Shown here: piece after piece, positions 29,854 to 40,620 of the stretch
Layout of the letters: the number at the start of each line of letters is the position of its first letter
Numbering within the stretch: position 1 is the first letter of the stretch
NCBI GenBank assembly: GCA_903875345.1
Contig: CAIQVS010000332.1
Coordinates: 1 to 50,792, forward strand
Direction of reading: 5' to 3'
Source: an uncultured Pseudomonadota bacterium
Lineage (GTDB): Bacteria; Pseudomonadota; Alphaproteobacteria; UBA9219
DNA: 50,792 nt
The notes under the pieces: model-generated
Seen by the model: the letters and a program-made list of their open reading frames with translations, nothing else
Told to the model about the DNA's origin: nothing
Database searches by the model: none
Position numbers and translations under genes: made by a program

Positions 29854-30337
29854 GATCGTCTTATCCTGTTCCGAAATACGTTCGATGCGAGAATGAGGAG
29901 CAAGATAATATTTGCCCACGAACACGATACGTCGGTTCGTTTTGCGCTGAAGGAACGATTGAAGGAGACGGCAAGATCGAACGCCGCATCATCGACTCCT
30001 TGCCGTCAATTGCGCAAGCGCTTGATGTCTCAAGAGAATCTGCGCCTACCCTCGCAAGGACGATGACTATGGATATAGGCGCCCACACGCAGTTTAGTGG
30101 TCTGTCGACAAAACTCTTCGCCGATTGCATTAACGTGGCGATACAACAAGAAACCAATCAACGCGTATCCTGTTTTGGCCGAAATGGCTTTGATACAAAC
30201 GCAACTAATGAAAACATTGCTTCCGGATAACGTTTTCCCCTATATAGCTCTCGTAAATCAAGGGTTGGGCGAGCGGAAACTTGGCCGCGCAGCGCCATAG
30301 TGGCGCTGGCTACAAAGATCGAAAAACTGGAAAAGCA

Positions 30338-32155
30338 ATGAAACTACGTAATATCGCCATTATCGCCCACGTTGACCATGGCAAGACCACGCTCGTCGAC
30401 CAGATGCTGAAACAATCCGGCACCTTCCGCGAAAACCAGCAGGTGGCCGAGCGGGCGATGGACAGCAACGATCTGGAGCGCGAACGCGGCATTACTATTC
30501 TTGCCAAATGCACCTCGATCCTTCACGGCGACATCCGCATCAACATCGTCGACACTCCCGGCCACGCCGATTTTGGCGGTGAAGTCGAACGCATCCTGTC
30601 GATGGTCGACGGCGTCGTGCTGCTGGTTGATGCCGCCGAAGGCCCGTTGCCGCAAACGAAATTTGTGCTGGGCAAGGCCTTGTCGATTGGCCTCAAACCG
30701 ATGGTCATCGTTAACAAGATCGACCGTTCCGACGCGCGCCCAAGCGAAGTCCACAACGAGATTTTCGACCTGTTCTCGGCGCTTGATGCGACGGAAGAAC
30801 AGCTTGATTTCCCGACCCTGTTCGCCTCCGGTCGCAACGGTTGGGCAATCAACAATATCGGCGATGAAACCAAGGATCTGACACCGCTGTTTGACCTGAT
30901 CGAACGCCATGTATCGCCGCCGAAGGTCGATGCCAACGCCCCTTTCACGATGCTCGCGACGATCCTCGAAGCCAATCCCTATCTCGGACGCTTGCTGACA
31001 GGACGCATCCAGACCGGAACACTGCGCGTCAATATGCCGATCAAGGGCATGAGCCGCGACGGCAGCGTGATTGAGCAAGGCCGCGTGACCAAAATTCTCG
31101 CCTTTCGCGGCCTCGAACGCTTATCGGTCGATGAGGCTGGCGCTGGTGACATCGTAGCCGTCGCAGGTCTCAGCAAATCGACCGTCGCCGACACGCTGAC
31201 CGACATCGCCGTGACAACGCCGATCATCGCCCGCCCGATCGATCCGCCAACCATTGCCATGACTTTCGCCGTTAACGATTCGCCGCTGGCGGGAACCGAA
31301 GGCGACAAGGTGACGAGCCGCGTCATTCGCGACCGTCTGATGCGCGAAGTTGAAGGCAACGTCGCCATTCGCGTGACGGAGTCGCAGGAAAAGGACGCTT
31401 TCGAGGTCGCCGGGCGCGGTGAGTTACAGCTTGGCATCCTGATCGAAACCATGCGCCGCGAGGGCTTCGAATTGTCGATCAGCCGCCCACGCGTGCTTTT
31501 CAAGACCGACGAAAGAGGCCAACGTCTTGAGCCAATCGAAGAAGTCGTGATCGATGTGGACGAACCCTATTCAGGAACGGTCGTCAATAAGATGGCCGAA
31601 CGCAAAGCTGAGATGGTCGATATGCGTCCCTCCGGCGGTGGCAAGGTACGCTTGACGTTCCATGCGCCTTCGCGCGGCCTCATCGGTTATTTCAGCGAAT
31701 TCCTCAGCGACACGCGCGGGACGGGGCTGATGAACCGGCTGTTCCACGGCTATGCGCCCTACAAAGGCCCCATCGCGGCGCGTCGCACGGGCGTGCTGAT
31801 CTCGAACGGCGCGGGCGAAGCCGTTGCCTATGCGATGTGGAAGCTGGAGGATCGCGGCCCAATGCTGGTCGTCCCCGGCACGAAAGTGTATGAGGGCATG
31901 ATTATCGGCGAACACGCCAAAAGCAATGATCTGGACGTGAACGTGCTGGAAGGTAAAAAACTTACCAACATGCGCGCCTCAGGGAAGGACGAAGCCGTAC
32001 GCCTGACGCCGCCGTTGCTGATGACCCTTGAAAAAGCAATCGCCTATATCGCCGACGATGAGCTGGTCGAGGTCACACCGAAATCCATCCGCCTGCGCAA
32101 ACGCTATCTCGACCCCAACATGCGCAAGCGCATGTCACGGCAGGCGGAAGCGTAA
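30338..32155 (+). CDS. typA: Ribosome-associated GTPase TypA/BipA
   Basis: [49 protein letters not shown]. Confidence 0.96.
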   Translation: MKLRNIAIIAHVDHGKTTLVDQMLKQSGTFRENQQVAERAMDSNDLERERGITILAKCTSILHGDIRINIVDTPGHADFGGEVERILSMVDGVVLLVDAAEGPLPQTKFVLGKALSIGLKPMVIVNKIDRSDARPSEVHNEIFDLFSALDATEEQLDFPTLFASGRNGWAINNIGDETKDLTPLFDLIERHVSPPKVDANAPFTMLATILEANPYLGRLLTGRIQTGTLRVNMPIKGMSRDGSVIEQGRVTKILAFRGLERLSVDEAGAGDIVAVAGLSKSTVADTLTDIAVTTPIIARPIDPPTIAMTFAVNDSPLAGTEGDKVTSRVIRDRLMREVEGNVAIRVTESQEKDAFEVAGRGELQLGILIETMRREGFELSISRPRVLFKTDERGQRLEPIEEVVIDVDEPYSGTVVNKMAERKAEMVDMRPSGGGKVRLTFHAPSRGLIGYFSEFLSDTRGTGLMNRLFHGYAPYKGPIAARRTGVLISNGAGEAVAYAMWKLEDRGPMLVVPGTKVYEGMIIGEHAKSNDLDVNVLEGKKLTNMRASGKDEAVRLTPPLLMTLEKAIAYIADDELVEVTPKSIRLRKRYLDPNMRKRMSRQAEA

Positions 32156-32165
32156 AACAGATGAA

Positions 32166-33307
32166 TTATTGTGGCGGTTCAAGGCACCTTGACCGCACAA
32201 AGTCTGGAGCCTCCGCGCAAGAGGCGAAGGCATTGTTGTTTCTAAACTCGCCCGATGTTTCGGTGCTCTGGAACACGGGTTTTTTTCCTGAGTTCCAGTT
32301 GATTGCGGCATTGTCGATCACGCGCCACCCTGCGGCAGGAGCATAAACGCCGACGGCTGAATAAGCCCCATTATCGCCTTCGAGAAGATTATCCTTTATG
32401 ATCCCGCCTACCGAATTGCCGGTGACGAGAATACCCCACGAAAAATGACCACCCGTGACAAGGCATCTGTTCCCGATAATTTGCCCATTGTTGTCAGTTC
32501 CCCCGGATTTGTGGCCATTAATTTCGATACACTGGGCATTGTTATGATCCATGTAGATGACATTATCTCTTGCTTCAAACCCAACCGAATTCGCTATCCC
32601 GCCGCCCGTGGCAATGCCGGTGAACGCGATGCCGGCAACGCCGCCACCGTGGGTATCCAAAGCTGTGCAATAATTTCCGTTAGTGTGCGCGTCGGTAAAC
32701 CCGCCCCAATGATCATAGCAGACATTGCTGACGTTTGTGGCTCTGTTTGACACTTCCCATGTATCGGTCGTTCCGATCTCCGCCACGGCATCGCCGCCGC
32801 CGTCAAACACGTTATCGTGAATATGAACATGCGACACGCCAACAAATTGCAAGATGTGAGCGTACCCGGCTTCTCCATAATTGGGATTCCTGTATGGAAA
32901 CTTGAATTGGCAGCCGGACACTTCGAAATTCGTTCCGGAGTTTGCGAGAAAAGCCGACGAGATTCCGCCTTTGGTGTGATGTGAGTCAATCGGCGGCCAC
33001 CGAGTCGCTGGCGCGGCAACTATGGCCGCGTTGTCGCACAACACATGCGTATTGGACGGAAGAATATTGGTCCCGGACACGACATATCGACCCGCCGGAA
33101 AAAGCAACGTGCCTCCGGCGGAAGAAATTTGCTGCAACGCCACAGCGATTGCCGTCGTGTCATCCGTGTTCCGTTACCTTTCGCGCCATAATCTCGAACG
33201 CTGACCGTTCTCCTTTCACCCAAATCGTTCGCCGCAGCACTAGCTTGCCCTGCAACGATGAGAGCCGAAAAAAGTCCCATTGCCAACGTTATTTGCCTTA
33301 CAGCCAT
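32166..33307 (-). pseudogene. Secreted right-handed beta-helix (pectate-lyase-3-like) protein, frameshifted
   Basis: Signal peptide plus RRTVSVRDYGAKGNGT in one frame (ATG 33307); DDTTAIAVALQQISSAGGTLLFPAGRYVVSG... continues in another. A 2-nt shift at 33166-33169 (GTGT) separates them. Confidence 0.8.
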
Positions 33308-33373
33308 GATTGTCTCCAAACTACTGCGGCTATTCCCCCATGCGATCAGATTATTGACGGGGAATGCGACAGG

Positions 33374-34759
33374 CTACGTTTCCGTTATTTTCCTGTAAAG
33401 CTCATCAAGCGAAGCGATGACTTCCCGCGAGGCGTCGTGAAGCTTTTGCGCCTCCTCGATCGCGCCAGCAAAATCCGATGCGGCGAAGCGTTCCAGAGCT
33501 TGCTTGCCGTGATGATGGACACGCTCATGCGGCACCTGAAGCTTCTGGAATGTTGGCATGGCACGGATGCGCTCGTCCTTGATCGCATCGTACCATTTGC
33601 CAAGCCGACATCCATGATGATCTGGCAAATCGCCACTCTTGGTTTGGCCGCGCCCAACCAGCGTATCGAATACACGTTTTTTGAAGCTCGCATGGTCGGA
33701 TTTAGCAACCAGAACAAGCATCGCCGAGTCAGGATCGCGAACAATGTCTTTCAGTTCCTGCTGAATGATTTCGCCTGCTCTTGCAATGGTATCGGCTAGA
33801 TTGTCGATGCTTTTCAGGGATCGGGAAGACATGGGAACGACGGCGGCAATGTTGCCCGCGACGTCACGCGAGACCGTCGTTTGCTCCTCCACGGTCGAGG
33901 AAACAGTCAGCATCTGCTGGGCAACCGAATCGACGCGACCATTGACCGCATGAATCCCCGTTCCGGCCGCCTTGATTGCGTCCGCCCCTTGCGCGACCCG
34001 CGCCGAGCCTTCGGCGATGGAAGCGAGCATCTCGCTCATGCCCTGCTGAAGCGTGTTGATTCTCAGGTTGATATCGTCCGTAGCGCTGGCCGTTTGCTTG
34101 GCGAGACTCTTGACCTCGCTGGCGACGACGGCAAAACCCTTGCCGGCCTCGCCCGCCCGCGCCGCCTCGATCGTGGCGTTCAACGCGAGGAGATTCGTCT
34201 GACCGGCGATCTGTTCAATCGTCTTGAGGATGCCGGTGATTTGCCCCGACGCGTCGTCAAGCGCCTTTGCCTTCTCGGTCAAGGAGTCGAAGGCGGACGA
34301 AATGCCTTCCATCGTGGTAACAGCTTGATCGAACGCTCCGCCGCTGCTTGTCAACTCCTGCTTGACCTCCAGCGACTCCTGCGAAACCAGTGAAGCCGAA
34401 CGCGCCACTTCGCGGATGGACGCCGCCATTTCTTCGGACGCCGAAGCCATCGCCTGATTGCGTTGCTCCAGATCGCGCATATCGCGCATCATCTCGGCGA
34501 TCGCCAACAGCGGCACCGTCTGTTCGACCCAGAGGTGGACAAGGGGTTTCAGCCTGACAATTGTTTGTTTTTGCAATTCACGCGCCAGCGGCGCGAGCGC
34601 TTGACTTAGCGCATCCGTCCCTTCGAGGACAGCCTTGTACTCTCCGGCGACCAACCGACCGACTACCCCGTCAAGCGCAGCCATATCGACAATGTTGCCC
34701 GCTTCATCTGTATCCAAAGCCTCTTCTTTCAGCGCCTGTTTACGAAACCGAGATAACAT
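33374..34759 (-). CDS. Cytosolic methyl-accepting chemotaxis-type receptor with CZB zinc-binding domain
   Basis: 461 aa; [36 protein letters not shown] hairpin, no TM; C-terminal DHASFKKRV...CRLGKWYD...[15 protein letters not shown]-like His/Cys pattern. Confidence 0.9.
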   Translation of the reverse strand: MLSRFRKQALKEEALDTDEAGNIVDMAALDGVVGRLVAGEYKAVLEGTDALSQALAPLARELQKQTIVRLKPLVHLWVEQTVPLLAIAEMMRDMRDLEQRNQAMASASEEMAASIREVARSASLVSQESLEVKQELTSSGGAFDQAVTTMEGISSAFDSLTEKAKALDDASGQITGILKTIEQIAGQTNLLALNATIEAARAGEAGKGFAVVASEVKSLAKQTASATDDINLRINTLQQGMSEMLASIAEGSARVAQGADAIKAAGTGIHAVNGRVDSVAQQMLTVSSTVEEQTTVSRDVAGNIAAVVPMSSRSLKSIDNLADTIARAGEIIQQELKDIVRDPDSAMLVLVAKSDHASFKKRVFDTLVGRGQTKSGDLPDHHGCRLGKWYDAIKDERIRAMPTFQKLQVPHERVHHHGKQALERFAASDFAGAIEEAQKLHDASREVIASLDELYRKITET

Positions 34760-34936
34760 TGGTACCTCCTATGGTGGGTTTTCGATACAACTCAGGCCTG
34801 TGAATCAGCACAGCGCCTTGAGATTTTTAAGAAGGGAAAATCTGTGCAGCCAGAATCAACGTCATAAGCGTCATTTTGAAAAACATCTGCTGAACTTAGC
34901 CATGAGTTTAGCTTGGAACAGCAAAGGAGGTTTTTC

Positions 34937-35068
34937 ATGACGCTCATTTTGCACTCGATAGCGGAATGTGCGGGAAAAGCGCATACTGCGTCGCACAACA
35001 TCATGCTGATTGCACCCGTTTTTTGGGAGTGGAGAAAAATTCTACCGCTGTGTGCCGTCAGCGCATAA
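34937..35068 (+). CDS. Candidate small protein (43 codons)
   Basis: MTLILHSIAECAGKAHTASHNIMLIAPVFWEWRKILPLCAVSA*; AAAGGAGG at 34923-34930, 6 nt before the ATG. Confidence 0.35.
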   Translation: MTLILHSIAECAGKAHTASHNIMLIAPVFWEWRKILPLCAVSA

Positions 35069-35125
35069 AGGAAGGGAACAGCAAATGTCCGGTGAATGGG
35101 CAGCACGAAAAACGAAGAGGTGCTT

Positions 35126-36235
35126 TCAAGCCGCGATGTTCAGAATGTCCCCAAGCCGATCAAGCAGATAATCAAGGTCTTCGGAGCCAAAATCCTCAAA
35201 CTGCGTCAGCACGCGTTCCAACACCCTTGCTTGATAGCGTTCGCGGTCATGTTCGCCTCCGTCCATTTCCGTCTCATGCACCACATCAATGGCAACGCGG
35301 ACAGCAGGCAGGAACCGCTGCGGCAAATTGGTTTTGGCGTAAAGGGATTTAAGACCGAGCCTTCCTGCGTCATGGATCAGGATACGGGCGTTAACCACCG
35401 GAATGTTGGCCAAGACCGCCATGGCCATTTCAAAAAAGGCAATATCGCCTATGCATAGCGCACGCAGAATCAACGAAGGCGTCAATCTTTTGCTTTGGTG
35501 CATCTGCGTGACCATTTTTTCCAGTTCGGCTTCGCTGGAGCGACCGGAAAGGCCGATAATCGCGCGCTCGCGGCTTTGCAAAACCAGATTGGCCGCCATC
35601 TTTGGCGACATATCATGGTGACTGACCAGATAATCCTTCAAATTGTCGGACACGATCGCAACCAAGCGCTCCGAAACAGCGACGGGCAAGGTCGGACGTT
35701 GAACGATTTTCTCCTTGACCACATCGCTTTGGGCAAAACGATCAACCGCTTTATTCAGGCTCGCATCGTCGATTTTAGCGCCAACATTACCCATCAGGGT
35801 AGCGACAGCCTTTTCACCGCCTTTGTCGATCAAGGCTTCGGAAACTTTCTCCGACACAGTTGAGCGCGAGGCGATGGCTTGCTGTTTTCCCTCGGCGCCG
35901 CTGTGGACGATCTCAGCCAGATCGTCGTCTGTTAATACGTTGGAGTGTTCGAGGATCGGCAGCGCTACCGTTTCCACGTCCTGCGCCAACTTCAAGGCAA
36001 CGTCGTGGGGAAGCCGCACCGCCTTGCGCAAACTTTCCGCCAGCGACTTACGCACCATGGTTTCGGCGTCTTTGGCCATAATACGAACGATATCTTGCGC
36101 CAATACTAATTCGGACTCTGTTAGACGGGGGCTGTCAAGTTCGACGGCAAGCTTGCCTGCAAGTTCCGAACGAACCTCCGGCGAGGGTTCAGCCAGAAGC
36201 TTTGCAACATCGTTTTGGGATAGTGTTGACGCCAT
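35126..36235 (-). CDS. DUF2336 domain-containing protein
   Basis: 369 aa HEAT-like helical repeats (LLAEPSPEVRSELAGKLA...LVLAQDIVRIMAKDAETMVRKSLAESL). Confidence 0.85.
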   Translation of the reverse strand: MASTLSQNDVAKLLAEPSPEVRSELAGKLAVELDSPRLTESELVLAQDIVRIMAKDAETMVRKSLAESLRKAVRLPHDVALKLAQDVETVALPILEHSNVLTDDDLAEIVHSGAEGKQQAIASRSTVSEKVSEALIDKGGEKAVATLMGNVGAKIDDASLNKAVDRFAQSDVVKEKIVQRPTLPVAVSERLVAIVSDNLKDYLVSHHDMSPKMAANLVLQSRERAIIGLSGRSSEAELEKMVTQMHQSKRLTPSLILRALCIGDIAFFEMAMAVLANIPVVNARILIHDAGRLGLKSLYAKTNLPQRFLPAVRVAIDVVHETEMDGGEHDRERYQARVLERVLTQFEDFGSEDLDYLLDRLGDILNIAA

Positions 36236-36438
36236 CGTTACAGCCTTTCAATCGGTATGCCGGGACCTTATACACGAGACAATGGCCTCATATGCCCAAC
36301 GATACTCTGTTTCTATAGCATCTATAAAGTGCATGATGCGATCATGTCATAGAAGCCTTGTAGGTTAATTAATAATCCCTCGTTTTTTGGTTAGGAAACC
36401 GTTAAGAAGACGATGGCCGCGCATTTTTTATCCGCGCC

Positions 36439-36477
36439 AAGCTCCAATTCCCCATCCTCAAACTCCCATACTGAACC
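36439..36477 (+). repeat. Degenerate heptamer array immediately upstream of apt
   Basis: AAGCTCC AATTCCC CATCCTC AAACTCC CATACTG AACC then ATG (36478). Confidence 0.6.
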
Positions 36478-36996
36478 ATGATTGATCTTAAACAACACAT
36501 TCGCGGCATCCCTGATTTTCCTAAACCCGGCATTCTATTCTATGACATCGGCACTTTGCTTGCGAACGGCCCGGCATGGAAAGACACGATTGCCGAACTG
36601 ACTGAGGCTATTCGTCCACTGAAGCCGGATGCCCTTGTCGGCATCGAGTCGCGTGGATTCCTTGTCGCCGCCCCCTTGGCCGCCGCGCTTGGTATTGGTT
36701 TTGTCATGGTCCGCAAGAAAGGGAAATTGCCCGGCAAGACAATTCCGCATTCCTATGCTCTTGAATACGGCACCGACACAATCGAAATTCAGGAAGGCAT
36801 GCTAAAGCCCAGAGATAATGTCGTCCTTTGTGACGATCTGCTGGCTACGGGAGGAACAGCTATGGCGGCAACTTCGCTGATCCGACGTATCGGCGCCGAA
36901 GTTATCCATGCCGCCTTTATTATCGAGCTTTCCTTCCTCGATGGTCGCCGCAAACTGGGCGTTCCGATCACGAGCCTTGTCTCTTACGCCGAGTAG
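36478..36996 (+). CDS. apt: Adenine phosphoribosyltransferase
   Basis: [48 protein letters not shown]. Confidence 0.95.
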   Translation: MIDLKQHIRGIPDFPKPGILFYDIGTLLANGPAWKDTIAELTEAIRPLKPDALVGIESRGFLVAAPLAAALGIGFVMVRKKGKLPGKTIPHSYALEYGTDTIEIQEGMLKPRDNVVLCDDLLATGGTAMAATSLIRRIGAEVIHAAFIIELSFLDGRRKLGVPITSLVSYAE

Positions 36997-37000
36997 CCGA

Positions 37001-39277
37001 TTATCCTGCCCGCCGCATCTGCGCAACTTCACTGCGGATTTCCTGCATGTGCGCATCAAGCACGCTGAGCGTGGCGACGAGTTCGGCCAGAATATTGGTC
37101 TGCTGCTCTATCTGATGCTGCGCATTATGAAGAGCTTCTGATTCGACGGGTGCGTTTGGTTCCGCATTCAATTCCGCTAAACTGGTTTCAAGCCGCGTGA
37201 CTTCCTGTGAGATAATTTGAGCAAGCCCGGCACGGGTTGCCTCAATTTGCGAGGCCATCTGATACCATTGATTGCGCATTTGTTCGGAAATATCCGAAGT
37301 GTTCACGGCGCTCGTCGGCGTGTTGGCGGACATCTGTTCCCGCATGTGTTCAAGGCTTGACCCGATGACGTCAAACCCGCTTTTGATTTCTTTCATCAAG
37401 GAGCCGACAAAAGCCGGTTCTTGCGAAAGAGCCGCATTATTGTGATGCGTCAGATCGACAATTTGTTCCGTAATGCGCACAACGTAACCTTCAAGCTCGG
37501 CGAAATGTTTCTCCATGTTATCGCCGACGGCTTCCGTGCCTTGCGGTCGGGTGGAAACGACACGCCCTTCCAACTGGTCGCCAAGTTCCTGCATTCGAGT
37601 GGCAAAGCGCCCAATAGCCTCGTCCAGCTTCGCCTGTTCATCGCGCAAACGATCGGACGACGAGGCCAAGGTTTGTGACGCAGTCGTCGTCTGGGTCAAA
37701 AGTCCACAGCTCTGTGTCGTGAGCAGGTCTATCTGCGCTTTTGTCGCTTCGGTCTGTTCCGCGAGAAGAGTTTCCATTTTCGCATGGGTCGATTCAAGCG
37801 CTTCGATAGCATTTTCGATGCGCGGGGCGACGGTGTCGGACAACGCCCCGCTACCGTTGACCGATGTCCCCGTCATTTTGAAATTCTCGATCGCTTCATC
37901 CAGACGGCTTTGGGTTTTTTCCGTCGTTTCGGCCAGAACCCGGCCACTGGCCTGCAGCAGATTGACCGCGCCAAACAAACGTTCGCCCAGATTGTCGGCT
38001 GTCGACGATAGTTTATGAATGGCCTCATCGCCTTGTTCGGCGTTTTTCTTGAGGTTGCGTTCAGTAACAACCAAGGACTGCAGAACATGCGCGACTTGCT
38101 TGCCCGTCAGCTGCGTAATCTCCGACAGGCCACGGGCGCGATCCTGCAGATAGGGGACAATCCGGTTCAGTTGATCGACCGCATGTTCCTGCGCGCTCTT
38201 CAATCCCTCGGCGGAGGCCACTATACTCTGCAAAGATTGCCGCACCTGCTGATCGCCCTGAACGGCGCGGCTTTCGACTTTATGCAACACAGCCTCCACA
38301 CGTTCGGTCAGCAGCGACAATGTTTCCTGCTGTTTCGCGATGGAATCATTCAGGTGGGTGGCTTTTTCATTCAGTTGTTCCGAGTCTCGGCTGACAACTC
38401 GCATCATCGCTTCGAACAGTGAACGCGTGTTGCCTTCAAAACGAAGACGGATCGGACATTCTTCGCTGAGCAAGGTCATGTCCGGCATCTGGCTGAACTG
38501 ATAGCGCGCCATATCAATGGCACGCGCCAACTCGCCAATGCTGTCGTGGCGCTCCATGCCCCAGATGGAGGTGCGCATATCGCCACGCGCCATGTTCTTG
38601 ACGCTTTGCGCCAAAGCGCGAAGCGGCGCGGAATTCCGGTCACGCAGCACAAGATAAATTCCTGCGGCCAGCGCCGCCGCAAGAATCAGGCTGCACCAGC
38701 AGGTCAACGTCAACAACATGCCCCAGAACTGCGCCTGTCCTTCGGCATTGGCGCGTCGCACGTCCCAAGCGGCGTTCACACGGGCATCAAGCAAAGGCAG
38801 GGCGGCGTAAAGCGGCGCGAGGTCAGAAAGCGTGAAAACGGTTGCCGGATCCGTAATCACCTTTTCGGCTTTTTGTAAAACAGCGCCGAAGGTATCAAGG
38901 ATAGCGCGCAGGTCGCGCCGCGAACCCGCAGCCGTTTGTTCGGGAATGCGCGCGAAGGTGGATTCGGCTTCCTTTAACTGTCCCTTCATATCGTCAAGGA
39001 CTGCGGCGTCGTGGGTAGCGGCAAAATTTTGCGCCTGCCCTATGAATCCCCCATAACCGAGCGTGCGGCGAAGCTTGTCTAAACTTTCCTGACCTTCATC
39101 CGGAATCGAAGGGTTCGCTGCCAACGGGATGGTTAAGACGGTTTCGGAACGATCCAATTCGTATTTTAGAAAACCCGCCAGACCAATCATCACCAAGCAG
39201 ACAAAGATCACCAAACCAAGGACAAGACCAGTCCTGCGACTGACATGAGAAACAGGCGGTAGGGAGGTTTGGGTCAT
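37001..39277 (-). CDS. Two-TM, HAMP-like, long coiled-coil protein lacking an MCP signaling hairpin
   Basis: 758 aa; TM near N-terminus (GLVLGLVIFVCLVMIGLAGFL), second TM (MLLTLTCWCSLILAAALAAGIYLVL), HAMP-like segment, then ~500 aa coiled coil. Confidence 0.75.
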   Translation of the reverse strand: MTQTSLPPVSHVSRRTGLVLGLVIFVCLVMIGLAGFLKYELDRSETVLTIPLAANPSIPDEGQESLDKLRRTLGYGGFIGQAQNFAATHDAAVLDDMKGQLKEAESTFARIPEQTAAGSRRDLRAILDTFGAVLQKAEKVITDPATVFTLSDLAPLYAALPLLDARVNAAWDVRRANAEGQAQFWGMLLTLTCWCSLILAAALAAGIYLVLRDRNSAPLRALAQSVKNMARGDMRTSIWGMERHDSIGELARAIDMARYQFSQMPDMTLLSEECPIRLRFEGNTRSLFEAMMRVVSRDSEQLNEKATHLNDSIAKQQETLSLLTERVEAVLHKVESRAVQGDQQVRQSLQSIVASAEGLKSAQEHAVDQLNRIVPYLQDRARGLSEITQLTGKQVAHVLQSLVVTERNLKKNAEQGDEAIHKLSSTADNLGERLFGAVNLLQASGRVLAETTEKTQSRLDEAIENFKMTGTSVNGSGALSDTVAPRIENAIEALESTHAKMETLLAEQTEATKAQIDLLTTQSCGLLTQTTTASQTLASSSDRLRDEQAKLDEAIGRFATRMQELGDQLEGRVVSTRPQGTEAVGDNMEKHFAELEGYVVRITEQIVDLTHHNNAALSQEPAFVGSLMKEIKSGFDVIGSSLEHMREQMSANTPTSAVNTSDISEQMRNQWYQMASQIEATRAGLAQIISQEVTRLETSLAELNAEPNAPVESEALHNAQHQIEQQTNILAELVATLSVLDAHMQEIRSEVAQMRRAG

Positions 39278-39393
39278 GAAATCGCTCAGGGCAGGCCGAC
39301 AGGTGGAGCTTTAACGACTTGACCCATTATGGTAAAGATCGATGAAAAATGCAATACATTCAATGAAGTAGAAATAAGTCTTTAGATATCAGT

Positions 39394-40533
39394 TCAATCC
39401 ACGCTTCCCGTCCTTGATATCCGCATGTCACGATGGATCGACAGGCTGAGAAGAACTCCACAGCCGACAAGGAGCGTCATCATCGCTGTACCGCCATAGG
39501 AGACCAAGGGCAGAGGGATACCGACGACCGGAATGGTACCCGTCACCATAGCCACGTTAACAAAGACATAGAGGAAGAAGGTGACAGTCAACCCAAACGC
39601 CGCCAGCCGCCCGAACTGGCTACGACTTGTCAGAGCAATCATAAAGCCATAGGCGATCAGGAGAAAATACAGCAGAAGCAGAAAAATTGCGCCGAAAAGT
39701 CCAAACTCCTCCGCCAAAACGACGAAAATGAAATCGGTGTGCTTTTCCGGCAGGAACTGGAGCTGGCTTTGCGTTCCTTGCCCAAAGCCTTTGCCGAACA
39801 ATCCTCCAGAGCCAAGCGCAATCTTGGATTGCAGGATATTATAGCCGTGCCCCAGAGGATCGGCAGCGGGATTAAGGAACGTCAGCAACCGCGCCTTTTG
39901 ATAATCATGCAGATGATGCCAAGCAACCGGCAGAATTGCCGCCGCCAGCCCTATAACAATCAGAAATTTCCACCAGCGCACCCCTCCGGCGAAAAACACC
40001 GCCGCGCTCGCCAGCATCAGCAGCGTCGCCGTTCCAAGATTGGGCTGCAGCAGCACGAGCCCAACCGGAACCAGAACCATGGAGACAGGAGCGACCAGCT
40101 TGATGGGTTGGCCGATGTCTTCCAGAGATAAACCATGGAAATATTTAGCCAACGATAGGACGAGGGCAATTTTCATCAGCTCGGATGGTTGCAAGACAAA
40201 AAAACCGAGATTGATCCAGCGCTGCGCCCCCATGCCGATATGCCCCATCACCTCGACGACGACGAGCAGAAACAGCATGATCCCATAGAACGGATAGGCA
40301 ATCCTCCACCAGACACGAATATCAACCACAGCAATCACCAGCATCAGGACGATTCCGATGACGAAGCGGGCCAACTGCGCCCCCGCCCAAGGCTGCCAAT
40401 GCTTGCCCCCGGCGGAATAAAGCAGCGCGATCCCGATCAGCCCGATCGTGACGATCAACGCGACAAGCCCCCAGTTCATCAGACGCAACTTGTCGCCGAG
40501 TCCAAGATGATAAGCGGAGGAGAGACGGGGCAT
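39394..40533 (-). CDS. rodA: Peptidoglycan polymerase RodA (SEDS family)
   Basis: GAQRWINLGFFVLQPSELMKIALVLSLAKYFH, EKHTDFIFVVLAEEFGLFG, GIPLPLVSYGGTAMM. Confidence 0.92.
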   Translation of the reverse strand: MPRLSSAYHLGLGDKLRLMNWGLVALIVTIGLIGIALLYSAGGKHWQPWAGAQLARFVIGIVLMLVIAVVDIRVWWRIAYPFYGIMLFLLVVVEVMGHIGMGAQRWINLGFFVLQPSELMKIALVLSLAKYFHGLSLEDIGQPIKLVAPVSMVLVPVGLVLLQPNLGTATLLMLASAAVFFAGGVRWWKFLIVIGLAAAILPVAWHHLHDYQKARLLTFLNPAADPLGHGYNILQSKIALGSGGLFGKGFGQGTQSQLQFLPEKHTDFIFVVLAEEFGLFGAIFLLLLYFLLIAYGFMIALTSRSQFGRLAAFGLTVTFFLYVFVNVAMVTGTIPVVGIPLPLVSYGGTAMMTLLVGCGVLLSLSIHRDMRISRTGSVD

Positions 40534-40567
40534 GGAACGGCTAGAAGTTAGGGGTTGGGGATTGGAG
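40534..40567 (-). repeat. C-rich heptamer array abutting the rodA start codon
   Basis: Minus strand: CTCC AATCCCC AACCCCT AACTTCT AGCCGTT CC then ATG (40533). Confidence 0.75.
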
Positions 40568-40620
40568 AAAAAGGTTGCGATAGATTGTAACGTATCGCAA
40601 GACATCATGCTATCAACTTG

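Noticed and set aside
29829-30230. 133-aa + strand ORF (and overlapping 98-aa minus ORF) as genes
   Set aside because: It overlaps the gshB 3' end, lacks a recognisable domain and has a competing ORF on the other strand; coding status cannot be decided.
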